Assembly (NCBI GenBank): GCA_017395935.1
Contig: JAFQNL010000019.1
Coordinates: forward strand, 186,001-250,000
Source of the DNA: Oscillospiraceae bacterium
GTDB lineage: Bacteria > Bacillota > Clostridia > Oscillospirales > Oscillospiraceae
Direction: 5' to 3'
DNA: 64,000 nucleotides
In this document: positions 41,647 to 50,105 of the stretch, one piece after another
Numbering within the stretch: the stretch's first letter is position 1
Layout: each line of letters opens with the position of its first letter
Made by a program: the position numbers and the translations under genes
Notes under the pieces: model-generated
Databases searched by the model: none
The model's input: the letters and a program-made list of their open reading frames with translations, nothing else
What the model was told of the DNA's origin: nothing

Positions 41647-43242
41647 ATGAAGAGTATTAAGCAGGCGCTCTTTGACGAAGATGAGCTTTTGGAGCGGCTG
41701 ATCACAAAAGGCAAGCAAGGGCTGATCAGAACTATCTTTGGCAGAACAGCTATCGTCACGGCTTTGCTTCTCGTTCAGATCTTCCTTACCTTCGGTTTCT
41801 ACCGCTATCTGGAACGGATCTTCCCGCTCTATTTTGGCAGTATGACGCTGGTCGTGCTGGGCATGATGATCCACCTGATCAATGCGCGTGGCAATCCTGC
41901 TGTCAAGCTGACCTGGGCCGCGCTTATCGCGGTAGCTCCGGTAGCCGGAACGCTCTTTTATTTCTATATCAGGACGGATCTTGGCTACCTTCGTCAGGAG
42001 AAAAATTTGCGCTCTATTGAAGAGGCTGCTCGAAGGTTTGTCCTCCCTCAAACCGATCTCATGAACAGGCTGGCAGAGGAAGACAAGCCGTTATATCGTC
42101 TGGCCAGTTATCTGACCAAGACCAGCGGCGCGCCCGTTTTTGAACATACTGAAGTAACCTATTATTCTCTTGGAGACCATATGTTTCGAGGGATGATTGA
42201 GCAGATCAAGCAGGCAGAGCGATTTGTCTTCTTAGAATACTTTGCCATTGCCAAAGGTGAGCTCTGGACAGAGCTGCTCACGCTGCTGACAAAGAAAGCA
42301 AAGGAAGGCGTTGAAGTTCGTCTGCTCTATGACGGGACCTGCGCCTTTGTCGCCCTGCCATATCGCTATCCGCAGGCACTGGAAGCCCTTGGAATTCGCT
42401 GCAAAGTCTTCTCTCCAATCCATCCGGTAGTTACGACCCGATACAACAACCGGGATCATAGGAAAATCTGTGTTATTGACGGGCATACCGCCTTTACCGG
42501 GGGCCTTAATCTGGAGGATCCATATATTAACCGCGAGATGCGCTATGGACACTGGAAGGATGCGGGCATCATGCTCCATGGAGATGGAGCGCGAACCTTT
42601 ACCCAGCTGTTTCTTCAGATGTGGAATTCTGAGGATCCAGAACAGATCTACGAGCCCTATTTGCTGGAGCCGGGCAGCTGCGGTCTTTCCGTGCCCGGGT
42701 ATGTGATCGGCTATGGAGACAGCCCGCTGGACGAAGAACTGGTAGGGGAGATGGTCTATCTGGATATCATCAACCGTGCCAATGACTACGTCTACATTAT
42801 GACCCCCTATCTCATTCTGGATCATGAAATGATCACCGCCCTCACTTACGCCGCAAAACGGGGAGTAGATGTCCGCCTGATCCTGCCTCATATCCCAGAT
42901 AAGGAATACGCGTTCGCTTTGGCAAAAACCCACTACCGTGAGCTGATGGAGGCTGGGATTACTATCTATGAGTACACCCCCGGATTCATCCATAGCAAAG
43001 TATTTCTCTCTGACGATCATAGGGCAGTGGTTGGCACGATCAATCTCGATTACCGCAGTCTCTATCTGCATTTTGAGTGCGCAGCATATCTTCAGGATGT
43101 ACCGGCCCTGAGTGATATACGGAAAGACTTCGATGAGACCTTTCTCCAGTCACAGATCATCTCTCCCGAAGACCTGAAGCGGGATAAACTCTCCCGGCGA
43201 CTATTGGGCCGGCTTCTGAAGGTGCTGGCTCCGCTTATGTAA
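41647..43242 (+). CDS. cls: Cardiolipin synthase (phospholipase D type)
   Basis: Makes cardiolipin from two phosphatidylglycerol molecules at the membrane. The 531-residue protein has two N-terminal membrane segments (about residues 35-55 and 60-80), and two HKD motifs of the PLD superfamily: HRKICVIDGHTAFTGGLNLE near residue 275 and HSKVFLSDDHRAVVGTINLD near residue 455. GAAGGAGGA lies upstream of ATG 41647. It is a single-gene unit with its own promoter and terminator. Confidence 0.95.
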   Translation: MKSIKQALFDEDELLERLITKGKQGLIRTIFGRTAIVTALLLVQIFLTFGFYRYLERIFPLYFGSMTLVVLGMMIHLINARGNPAVKLTWAALIAVAPVAGTLFYFYIRTDLGYLRQEKNLRSIEEAARRFVLPQTDLMNRLAEEDKPLYRLASYLTKTSGAPVFEHTEVTYYSLGDHMFRGMIEQIKQAERFVFLEYFAIAKGELWTELLTLLTKKAKEGVEVRLLYDGTCAFVALPYRYPQALEALGIRCKVFSPIHPVVTTRYNNRDHRKICVIDGHTAFTGGLNLEDPYINREMRYGHWKDAGIMLHGDGARTFTQLFLQMWNSEDPEQIYEPYLLEPGSCGLSVPGYVIGYGDSPLDEELVGEMVYLDIINRANDYVYIMTPYLILDHEMITALTYAAKRGVDVRLILPHIPDKEYAFALAKTHYRELMEAGITIYEYTPGFIHSKVFLSDDHRAVVGTINLDYRSLYLHFECAAYLQDVPALSDIRKDFDETFLQSQIISPEDLKRDKLSRRLLGRLLKVLAPLM

Positions 43243-43254
43243 AAGGAAAAACTG

Positions 43255-43293
43255 GCACGGCAGAATGCTTTGGTCATTTTGCCGTGCTTTTTT
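43255..43293 (+). terminator. Terminator after cls
   Basis: GCACGGCA pairs with TGCCGTGC across a 17-base loop and is followed by six T. Confidence 0.88.
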
Positions 43294-43328
43294 CCGTTTT
43301 TTTCACCTATTTCTGATAGCTTCTAAAA

Positions 43329-43357
43329 TTGACAGACAGACAAGTTGGGCATATAAT
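43329..43357 (+). promoter_or_regulatory. Consensus SigA promoter of serC
   Basis: TTGACA, exactly 17 bases, TATAAT: perfect boxes, 77 bases upstream of the start codon. Confidence 0.92.
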
Positions 43358-43433
43358 AGGCACGACAGAACTTTTCACAGTAGTGCGGTAAATTATCTTA
43401 ACCTGTTCAGTGGAAAGCAAGGAGGAAACAGTG

Positions 43434-44522
43434 ATGAATTACGATCGTACTTATAACTTTTCTGCAGGCCCTGCTATGATGCCCGAGGCCGTTCTGGAGG
43501 AGATCGCCGCCGAAGTGCTCAACTATCGCGGCAGCGGTATGTCTGTTATGGAGATGAGTCATCGCTCCAAGGAGTTTCAACAGATCCGGGACGAAGCTGA
43601 AGCCGATCTGCGCAAGCTGATGAACATTCCGGACAACTATAAGGTACTCTTCGTTCAGGGCGGCGGCACGGTCCAGTTTGCTATGGTAGCCATGAATCTG
43701 ATGAAAAATGGTCTTGGCTGCTACGTAGAGACCGGCGCATGGAGTAAGAAGGCAATTGCGGAGGCCAAGAAGTTCGGCGAGGTCAAGATCGTCGCCTCCT
43801 CCAAGGATAAGAATTTCTCCTATGTTCCTGACTGCTCCGATCTGGATATTCCGGAGAACGCCGACTATGTCTATATCTGTGAGAACGAGACCATTAACGG
43901 AACCACCTATTTTAAGCTGCCCAACACCAAGGGCAAGCCGCTGGTCACCGATCAATCCTCCATGTTCCTCTCCCGTCCCTGCAATGTGGCCGACTACGGC
44001 CTGATCTGGGCCGGTGTGCAGAAGAATGTGGGTCCCGCAGGTATGGCTGTTGTCATTATCCGTGAAGATCTGATTCGGGATGATCTGCCCTCCAGCGTTC
44101 CTACCTACATGAGTTATAAGACTCATGCCGATGCTGACTCTCTCTACAATACGCCTAACTGCTGGGCAATCTATTGCTGCGGTAAGGTCTTTAAGTATCT
44201 GCTGGCTCAGGGCGGTCTGGAAGCTATGAATCGACGCAACGAGGAAAAAGCAGCGATTCTCTATGACTTCCTGGATCAGAGCAAGTTCTTCACTGGTGCT
44301 GTCCGTAAGCAGGACCGCTCTCTCATGAATGTACCCTTTGTAACGCCTTCCAAGGAGCAGGACGCCGCTGTGGTGGCCGCCTCCAAGGCAGCCGGCTTTG
44401 ACAATCTGAAAGGCCATAAGAGCGTAGGCGGACTCCGTGCATCCATCTATAACGCCATGCCCCGAGAGGGTGTGGAGGCTCTGGTAGACTTCCTGAAGAA
44501 GTACGAATCTGAGCAGAACTAA
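43434..44522 (+). CDS. serC: Phosphoserine aminotransferase SerC
   Basis: PLP enzyme that transaminates 3-phosphohydroxypyruvate to phosphoserine; also needed for PLP synthesis in some bacteria. The 362-residue protein begins NYDRTYNFSAGPAMMPEAVL, has SGMSVMEMSHRSKEF, a GGGTVQFAMVAMNL cofactor loop, the PLP lysine Lys197 in WAGVQKNVGPAGM, and GLRASIYNAMP near the end. ATG 43434 has AAGGAGGA 7 bases upstream. serA and serB are not nearby. Confidence 0.97.
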   Translation: MNYDRTYNFSAGPAMMPEAVLEEIAAEVLNYRGSGMSVMEMSHRSKEFQQIRDEAEADLRKLMNIPDNYKVLFVQGGGTVQFAMVAMNLMKNGLGCYVETGAWSKKAIAEAKKFGEVKIVASSKDKNFSYVPDCSDLDIPENADYVYICENETINGTTYFKLPNTKGKPLVTDQSSMFLSRPCNVADYGLIWAGVQKNVGPAGMAVVIIREDLIRDDLPSSVPTYMSYKTHADADSLYNTPNCWAIYCCGKVFKYLLAQGGLEAMNRRNEEKAAILYDFLDQSKFFTGAVRKQDRSLMNVPFVTPSKEQDAAVVAASKAAGFDNLKGHKSVGGLRASIYNAMPREGVEALVDFLKKYESEQN

Positions 44523-44538
44523 ATATATTTCTCCTTGC

Positions 44539-44570
44539 CCGGAAGAGTTTGACTGCTCTTCCGGTTTTTT
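44539..44570 (+). terminator. Terminator after serC
   Basis: CCGGAAGAG/CTCTTCCGG (9 bp, 8-base loop) is followed by six T. Confidence 0.92.
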
Positions 44571-44644
44571 CATCCTTTAGAATGATGACAGGTGAATCGA
44601 GCTGTGTTATGATAAGAAAAATGAAAATGAGGAGGAAATGAGAT

Positions 44645-45403
44645 ATGAAGATGGTCCTCTTAACTGCTCTTGGTGTGGGCGGTGCCACCGTGGTCGGCGC
44701 CATTCTGGGCTTTGCTTTTAAGAAAATATCACACACCTTTAGCGATATTGTCCTTTCCTTTGCTGCAGGTGTTATGCTGGCCGCGGCTGTGATCGGTCTG
44801 ATCCTTCCTTCACTGGAGTATGGCGGCTCATCCGGACTTCCTGTGACCGTGGTTGGTATCTTTTGCGGGGCTCTCTGCCTGAACCTTTTGGATCGTCTGG
44901 TGCCTCATCTTCACCGGCTCTCTGGTGTCGATCAGGAGTCTCACCCAGCGGATACAGAGAAACTAAACAAAGTACTTCTGTTTGTTATGGCGATTGCCAT
45001 TCACAATCTGCCGGAAGGCATTGCCGCAGGTGTAGGCTTTGGTACAGGTAACGACGGTGAAGCGTTGACCATTGCTGCCGGTATTGCCCTGCAGAATATT
45101 CCGGAAGGCATGGTCATTATCGCTCCCATGCTGGCAGCGGGAATGAGTCGAAGCCGCACCTTTGTCGCCGCTCTTATGACCGGCGTTGTCGAGGTGTTTG
45201 GCACTTTGATTGGCTATCTGGCTGTTACCGTCTCTACTGCCATACTGCCCTTTGCACTGGCTTTCGCAGGCGGGACCATGCTCTACGTGATCAGTGACGA
45301 GATGATTCCGGAAACCCATGCCCATGGGGCAGAGCGTGGAGCTACATATTCTCTTTTGGGCGGTTTTTGCCTGATGCTGGCCATGAGCCACTATTTAGGA
45401 TAA
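44645..45403 (+). CDS. ZIP-family metal transporter (GufA-like)
   Basis: A 252-residue membrane protein with about eight hydrophobic segments, probably importing zinc or another divalent metal. The binuclear metal site of bacterial ZIPs is visible: IHNLPEGIAAGVGFG in segment 4 and LQNIPEGMVIIAPML in segment 5. A histidine/acid-containing C-terminal HAHGAE segment follows. GAGGAGG precedes the start. With znuACB it is the second likely zinc uptake system in the window. Confidence 0.92.
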   Translation: MKMVLLTALGVGGATVVGAILGFAFKKISHTFSDIVLSFAAGVMLAAAVIGLILPSLEYGGSSGLPVTVVGIFCGALCLNLLDRLVPHLHRLSGVDQESHPADTEKLNKVLLFVMAIAIHNLPEGIAAGVGFGTGNDGEALTIAAGIALQNIPEGMVIIAPMLAAGMSRSRTFVAALMTGVVEVFGTLIGYLAVTVSTAILPFALAFAGGTMLYVISDEMIPETHAHGAERGATYSLLGGFCLMLAMSHYLG

Positions 45404-45433
45404 TGGCTTTTCTGAAATTGCAGCCGACTCCCG

Positions 45434-45471
45434 ATCCTGACCACTGTCTATTCAGTGGTCAGGATTTTTTA
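45434..45471 (+). terminator. Terminator after the ZIP gene
   Basis: ATCCTGACCACTG pairs with its complement across a 6-base loop and is followed by TTTTTTAAC. Confidence 0.9.
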
Positions 45472-45510
45472 ACAAAAAAACAGGGAGAGGCTGCTTGCCT
45501 CTCCCTGTTT
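45471..45510 (-). terminator. Terminator after the nitroreductase gene (minus strand)
   Basis: A 14-bp stem AAACAGGGAGAGGC/GCCTCTCCCTGTTT with a 5-base loop reads into TTTTGTT on the minus strand. It abuts the ZIP-gene terminator. Confidence 0.88.
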
Positions 45511-45552
45511 AGCGTAGTGCCAAACGGTCTATCAGATCGTCACTTTGAAGAA

Positions 45553-46074
45553 TCAGTCGATATAGTAGATATAGTTCTCCTTGCGGGGAGCGGCTTTGGG
45601 CAGCTCACAGTCGGGATAGCCCAGTACACAATGGCCAACACCGACATACTCTCCCTCGATGCCAAGAGAGCGAAGGATCTCTTTGCCTTCCTCGGATTCA
45701 AACTCCTCCTTGGCCCGGTGGATCCAGCAGCTGCCCAGACCCAACTCATGAGCGGCAAGCATGAGATTTCCCATGACCAAACTTCCGTCGTGGATATTTA
45801 CAGTAGGCTTGGACTTGTCGGCCAGAACCACAATTACAACAGGGGCGCCATAGAAAGGATCAGAATCGGTGCCCATAATTGCAGCGTTCATCCGAGAGAG
45901 CTTATCTCGCATCTGTCTGTTCGTAACGGCAATCATAATAGGGGACTGAGCGCCACGGCCGGTAGCAGCATAGGTGCCTGCTTCCAGAATCCGGTCCAGC
46001 AGTTCTCTGGGAACCATAATATCCTTGTATTTACGAATACTTCTGCGGCTGAGCATAGCTTCCATTGCGTTCAT
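45553..46074 (-). CDS. Nitroreductase-family flavoprotein
   Basis: A 173-residue FMN-dependent oxidoreductase of the nitroreductase fold. SRRSIRKYKD near residue 9 is the FMN-phosphate-binding signature; GTYAATGRGAQSP (near 33) and HDGSLVMGNLMLAAHELGLG (near 95, contributing to the dimer active site) follow, and the C-terminal segment is VGHCVLGYPD. Substrate is unknown. GAGGTC-like sequence (AAAGGAGGTCTC) lies just upstream. Single-gene unit on the minus strand. Confidence 0.92.
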   Translation of the reverse strand: MNAMEAMLSRRSIRKYKDIMVPRELLDRILEAGTYAATGRGAQSPIMIAVTNRQMRDKLSRMNAAIMGTDSDPFYGAPVVIVVLADKSKPTVNIHDGSLVMGNLMLAAHELGLGSCWIHRAKEEFESEEGKEILRSLGIEGEYVGVGHCVLGYPDCELPKAAPRKENYIYYID

Positions 46075-46151
46075 AACAGAGACCTCCTTTGGGGACAGGT
46101 GTAAAGTTTCCTACCCATATAGTATAACAATTCAGAGCAGAATACAATAGA

Positions 46152-47321
46152 TCATTCCGCACAGCGCCTGTCTTTACGGAGTACCCGCTCGTACATGGCA
46201 ACCATAACGATCAACGAAAACAGCAGAAAGGCAGGGAACAGGGCAATATTTATATGGTTGGCGATCAATCCAAAGAGCGGCGGCATAACCAACGTACCCA
46301 CATAGGCGCTGGCCATCTGAACACCAATTATGGCCTGAGAGCGATCAGAGCCAAAATGTTCAGGTGTTGCGTGAATAACACTGGGGAAGATGGGCGCGCA
46401 GCCAATGCCCACCAGAATCAGCCCGGTTAAAGAGCCGGCTATTCCAACTGGCAGAATCAGAACCAGAATTCCCATCGCCACAATAATCTCGCCCAAATGG
46501 ATCATCTGCGTATCATTTAGCTTCATGGTAATAAAACCACTGACGGCACGACCGATGGTAATTCCGATAAAGAAGAACGAGCCCCAACGGGCAGCCGTAA
46601 TAGTATCCATGCCTTTGGAAAGATTCAAATAGCTGCTGGCCCAAAGTCCGGCAGTCTGCTCCACGGCGCAGTAAAAGAAGAATGTCAGCATAGTCGCCTT
46701 GGCGCCGGGAATCGCAATGATCTGAGGCAAGGACAAAGCCTGGTGCCGCTGACTGCCAGCCTCGTCCGAGATCTCCCGTCCTTTCCAAAGAGGGAGCGAC
46801 AGCAGGAGAATCACCGTCAGCCCCACCTGAAGCAACCCGATATACCGATAGCCAGCCTCCCATCCTTGCCCTCTGGTTAGTGCCATACTGATTACATAGG
46901 GACCTGTAGCGGTTCCTACACCCCACATACAGTGCAGCCAGCTCATATGCCGGCTGGCATAGTGCAGGGCCACATAGTTGTTCAGCGCGGCGTCAACGCT
47001 TCCGGCGCCTAAGCCATATGGAAGCGCCCAGATACAAAGAGCGAGAAAACTCTTACTGCAGGAGAACCCTATCAGAGCCGCGGCAGTAGTCAGTACGCTA
47101 AGCGCGGTGATTTTACCAGCCCCCAGCTTTGCTGTAAGCCGGTCACTGTTAAGGCTGGAAATGATAGTGCCTACAGAAATAAGGCCGGATAAGATACCGG
47201 CAAAGGAGACGGGGACATTCAGTGTCTGATGCATAACCGGCCAGGCAGAACCCAGCATTCCGTCAGGAAGTCCCAGACTAATAAAAGAAAGATAGATCAC
47301 CGCTAAAAGCATATGGATCAT
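46152..47321 (-). CDS. Major facilitator superfamily transporter
   Basis: A 389-residue permease with about twelve hydrophobic segments. The start is MIHMLLAVIYLSFISLGLPD; NSDRLTAKLGAGKI forms the loop 2-3 conserved region, and segments around LPYGLGAGSVDAALNNYVAL recall the fucose/sugar:H+ symporter branch. The duplicated motif appears near residue 260 (GITIGRAVSGFITMKL). Substrate cannot be inferred. A GGAGGAA ribosome site precedes the start. Confidence 0.9.
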   Translation of the reverse strand: MIHMLLAVIYLSFISLGLPDGMLGSAWPVMHQTLNVPVSFAGILSGLISVGTIISSLNSDRLTAKLGAGKITALSVLTTAAALIGFSCSKSFLALCIWALPYGLGAGSVDAALNNYVALHYASRHMSWLHCMWGVGTATGPYVISMALTRGQGWEAGYRYIGLLQVGLTVILLLSLPLWKGREISDEAGSQRHQALSLPQIIAIPGAKATMLTFFFYCAVEQTAGLWASSYLNLSKGMDTITAARWGSFFFIGITIGRAVSGFITMKLNDTQMIHLGEIIVAMGILVLILPVGIAGSLTGLILVGIGCAPIFPSVIHATPEHFGSDRSQAIIGVQMASAYVGTLVMPPLFGLIANHINIALFPAFLLFSLIVMVAMYERVLRKDRRCAE

Positions 47322-47453
47322 ATTAAATTCCTCCCAGAGTAGATACTATACATATTATCAGCAGTCAGCTTTCTTTACCAGCGTTATTTTTATTGTCTCA
47401 GCCGAAAGGAGGAGAGAGGAACGCTGCCAATTTTAGCTCTGAGTCAATTAAAT

Positions 47454-47477
47454 AGGCGCCTGTGTTCACCGGCGCCT
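47454..47477 (-). terminator. Hairpin after the Mrr-like gene (minus strand)
   Basis: AGGCGCC/GGCGCCT with a 10-base loop is followed on the minus strand by ATTTAATTG. It is short on T, so a weak terminator at best. Confidence 0.5.
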
Positions 47478-47483
47478 TAATTC

Positions 47484-48023
47484 TTAAATTATTAACCGGA
47501 GTAGCTGCTTTACAGCCCAGATCAGAAAATAGGGAAGAGGGAAAACGAGCAGAACACTCAAGATCAGCGACTGTCCACCCAGTGAGCCCTGGAGGCTCAT
47601 CTGATAGACCAGAAAACCAAATATCACCCACTCAAGAGCAAAGAGCACAAGTTGCCACGGCTTTCTCTTTTCCAGAAAAGTGCGCGCCTCCGGGTCAGCA
47701 TACTCGATTACATCTACACCATTGACCTTTGCCAGTGCGTGAGCATTCCGGGTCAGATAGCTATTGGTCACTACCATGGCTTTTTCGCAGCCGTAATAGG
47801 CCATTCCAGCTACCGCTTCCTGTACTGCAAAGCCACCCACGCCGCCGGAATAGTATTTGCACTGCACCGCGTACCTGTGTCGGCCATGTCTGGCCAGCAG
47901 ATCCACGCCGTAGTCTCCTGTGGCGGCGGTAGACTGAATATCGAAAAAGCCCTGCTCTTTCAGAAACTCTGCCACATATGCCTCGTACTCCGCACCCGTC
48001 ATTGGTCTTTTTTGAAAGAGCAT
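47484..48023 (-). CDS. Mrr-like restriction-endonuclease-fold membrane protein
   Basis: A 179-residue protein. The first 110 residues have the Mrr/DUF2034 nuclease fold: TGAEYEAYVAEFLKEQGF, then GDYGVDLLA (catalytic Asp) and YAVQCKYY (Q-x-K), with VQEAVAGMAYYGCEKAMVVTN downstream. Two hydrophobic segments follow at about residues 125-145 and 150-172. ATG 48023 has GGAGGG 7 bases upstream. Such membrane-tethered Mrr-like proteins are found alone in many Firmicutes; no methyltransferase is nearby, so it is not a classical restriction system. Its promoter carries a LexA-like half match. Confidence 0.82.
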   Translation of the reverse strand: MLFQKRPMTGAEYEAYVAEFLKEQGFFDIQSTAATGDYGVDLLARHGRHRYAVQCKYYSGGVGGFAVQEAVAGMAYYGCEKAMVVTNSYLTRNAHALAKVNGVDVIEYADPEARTFLEKRKPWQLVLFALEWVIFGFLVYQMSLQGSLGGQSLILSVLLVFPLPYFLIWAVKQLLRLII

Positions 48024-48039
48024 GCTTCTCCCTCCAATC

Positions 48040-48081
48040 ATACATTTGTTCTATTATATCAAAATCTATTCATCCTGACAA
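48040..48081 (-). promoter_or_regulatory. Promoter of the Mrr-like gene with a LexA-like site
   Basis: TTGTCA (48081-48076), 17-base spacer, TATAAT (48058-48053) on the minus strand. GAACAAATGTAT follows immediately, sharing GAACAAATGT with the two stronger LexA-like boxes, but its second half (GTAT) deviates. Confidence 0.65.
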
Positions 48082-48088
48082 GAGCATG

Positions 48089-48121
48089 AAAAGACCGGGA
48101 AGGATCTCTTCCCGGTCTTTT
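48089..48121 (-). terminator. Terminator after glnS (minus strand)
   Basis: A 14-bp stem AAAAGACCGGGAAG/CTTCCCGGTCTTTT with a 5-base loop; the A-rich end gives the T-run on the minus strand. Confidence 0.88.
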
Positions 48122-48139
48122 ATTCAGGTATAGCGCTAT

Positions 48140-49798
48140 TTACTTCTTAAAGCTGTCCTTCAGGCTGACGGAGCGGTTAAATACCATAGCGCCGGGCTTG
48201 GAGTCCTTATTATCCACACAGAAATAGCCCAGACGCATGAACTGGAAGGAGGCAGGAGCCACAGCCTCTGCCAGAGAGGCTTCCAGTTTACAGTCCTTCA
48301 GCACTTCCAGAGAGTTGGGATTCAGGCACTCCAGGAAGTCCTTGCCGGCAGCATCCGGAGCAGCATCGCTGAACAGATTATCATACAGCCGGACCTCTGC
48401 GTTGATAGCCGTGGCGGAATCAACCCACTGGATCGCAGCGCCCTTGATCTTCCGTCCATCAGCAGGATCGCCGCCCTTGGACTCGGGGTCATACTCAGCC
48501 AGAACCTCAATCACATTGCCGGCCTCATCTTTGACACAACCGGTGCACTTGATCACATAAGCGCCCTTCAGACGGCATTCCAGACCGTTAGGGGAGAGAC
48601 GCTTGTACTTCTTCACAGGCTCCTCCATAAAGTCATCAGCTTCAATAAAGAGGTGACGGGAGAAAGTGACAGTACGAACGCCCATTTCGGGGTTCTTGGG
48701 ATGGTTCTCAACCTGGAAGGTTTCGCTCTGGCCTTCCGGATAGTTGGTGATAGTCAGAGGAATCGGATGAAGAACGGCCATAACACGACTGGCAGTGTTG
48801 TCCAGATCCGTTCTCAGACAGTGCTCCAGGAAGCTGTATTCCACGGTGGAGGCAGCCTTGGAAACACCGTTTGCCTCGGAGAAGTTCCGGATAGAAGCAG
48901 GAGTGTAACCACGGCGGCGGAGACCGCAAATGGTAGGCATACGGGGATCATCCCAACCGGAGACATAGCCGCCCTCTACCAGCGCGCGGAGTTTCCGCTT
49001 GCTCATAACCGTATGGTCAATGCCGAGACGGGCAAATTCGATCTGACGAGGCTTGGCAGGACAGGAAATATTGTCAATGACCCAGTCATACAGAGGCCGA
49101 TGGTCCTCAAACTCCAGCGTACACAGCGAGTGGGTAATGCCTTCCAGAGCATCCTCGATAGGATGGGCATAGTCGTACATGGGGTAGATGCACCAATCGC
49201 TGCCGGTCCGGTGATGGGGCAGATGATTGATTCGGTAGATGGCCGGGTCACGCATATTGAAGTTACCGGACGCCAGATCAATCTTAGCTCGGAGCGTCAT
49301 GGCACCGTTGGGGAACTCGCCGGCTCTCATCCGGCGGAACAGGTCCAGAGACTCCTCAATAGGGCGATCACGGTAAGGAGAAGTAGCAGGAGTTCCCACA
49401 TCGCCACGCATCTCCTTAAACTGCTCGGGAGTAAGCTGGCAGACATAGGCCTTTCCAGCCAGGATCAGCTCCTCTGCGAACTGATACATCTGTTCAAAGT
49501 AATCAGAAGCATAGTAGAACCGATCCTCCCAGTCATAACCCAGCCACTTGATATCCTCCTGAATGGCGTCAACAAACTCCACATCTTCCTTCGTGGGGTT
49601 GGTATCGTCCATACGGAGGTTGCACAGACCGTGATACTTCTGGGCAGTACCGAAGTCTACGTAGATGGCCTTTGCATGGCCGATGTGGAGATAGCCGTTG
49701 GGTTCAGGAGGGAAACGGGTATGGACCCGCTGACCGGCATAACGACCGCCCTCGGCAATATCCTCGTCGATAAAATCGTGAATGAAATTCTGAGTCAT
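48140..49798 (-). CDS. glnS: Glutaminyl-tRNA synthetase GlnRS
   Basis: Class I synthetase charging tRNA-Gln directly. The 552-residue protein has RFPPEPNGYLHIGHAKAI (the HIGH motif), LRMDDTNPTKEDVEFV, and the KMSKS-like VMSKRKLRALVEGGY, followed by the GlnRS-type anticodon-binding beta-barrels. Most Firmicutes make Gln-tRNA by GatCAB transamidation, so a GlnRS gene beside gltX indicates direct charging. The start is uncertain: ATG 49798 gives MTQNFIHDFID, but TTG 49822 lies 9 bases after AAAAGGAG and would add eight residues. Confidence 0.95.
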   Translation of the reverse strand: MTQNFIHDFIDEDIAEGGRYAGQRVHTRFPPEPNGYLHIGHAKAIYVDFGTAQKYHGLCNLRMDDTNPTKEDVEFVDAIQEDIKWLGYDWEDRFYYASDYFEQMYQFAEELILAGKAYVCQLTPEQFKEMRGDVGTPATSPYRDRPIEESLDLFRRMRAGEFPNGAMTLRAKIDLASGNFNMRDPAIYRINHLPHHRTGSDWCIYPMYDYAHPIEDALEGITHSLCTLEFEDHRPLYDWVIDNISCPAKPRQIEFARLGIDHTVMSKRKLRALVEGGYVSGWDDPRMPTICGLRRRGYTPASIRNFSEANGVSKAASTVEYSFLEHCLRTDLDNTASRVMAVLHPIPLTITNYPEGQSETFQVENHPKNPEMGVRTVTFSRHLFIEADDFMEEPVKKYKRLSPNGLECRLKGAYVIKCTGCVKDEAGNVIEVLAEYDPESKGGDPADGRKIKGAAIQWVDSATAINAEVRLYDNLFSDAAPDAAGKDFLECLNPNSLEVLKDCKLEASLAEAVAPASFQFMRLGYFCVDNKDSKPGAMVFNRSVSLKDSFKK

Positions 49799-49855
49799 AA
49801 TGGTGTTATCTTTCTCAACCAAAGGAAACACTCCTTTTCATGTTCAATCGTCTGT

Positions 49856-49884
49856 ATTATATACGAAAAAAATTGGTTTGAAAA
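49856..49884 (-). promoter_or_regulatory. Probable promoter of glnS
   Basis: TTTTCA (49884-49879), 17-base spacer, TATAAT (49861-49856) on the minus strand. The -10 is perfect, the -35 weak. The remaining intergenic DNA to 50105 shows nothing I can name. Confidence 0.6.
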
Positions 49885-50105
49885 GAGGGGAGTCCAAAAG
49901 AAACCGGCCATAATCAAAAAGATATCCTGTTATCGCTGCATTCCAGAAAGGGCGCTGTGCGTAGCGGCTGCCAAAAAGGAGCAGGGCGGTCAATTTCACG
50001 TTCTTTTTCATTTTTTCCTAAGAAATCCTTCATCCTTCGCCAAAGCAAACTTCAGACAGCCGGAGTATCCTTACAATATCGCTATCCTGAAAGGATCTGA
50101 TTCAT

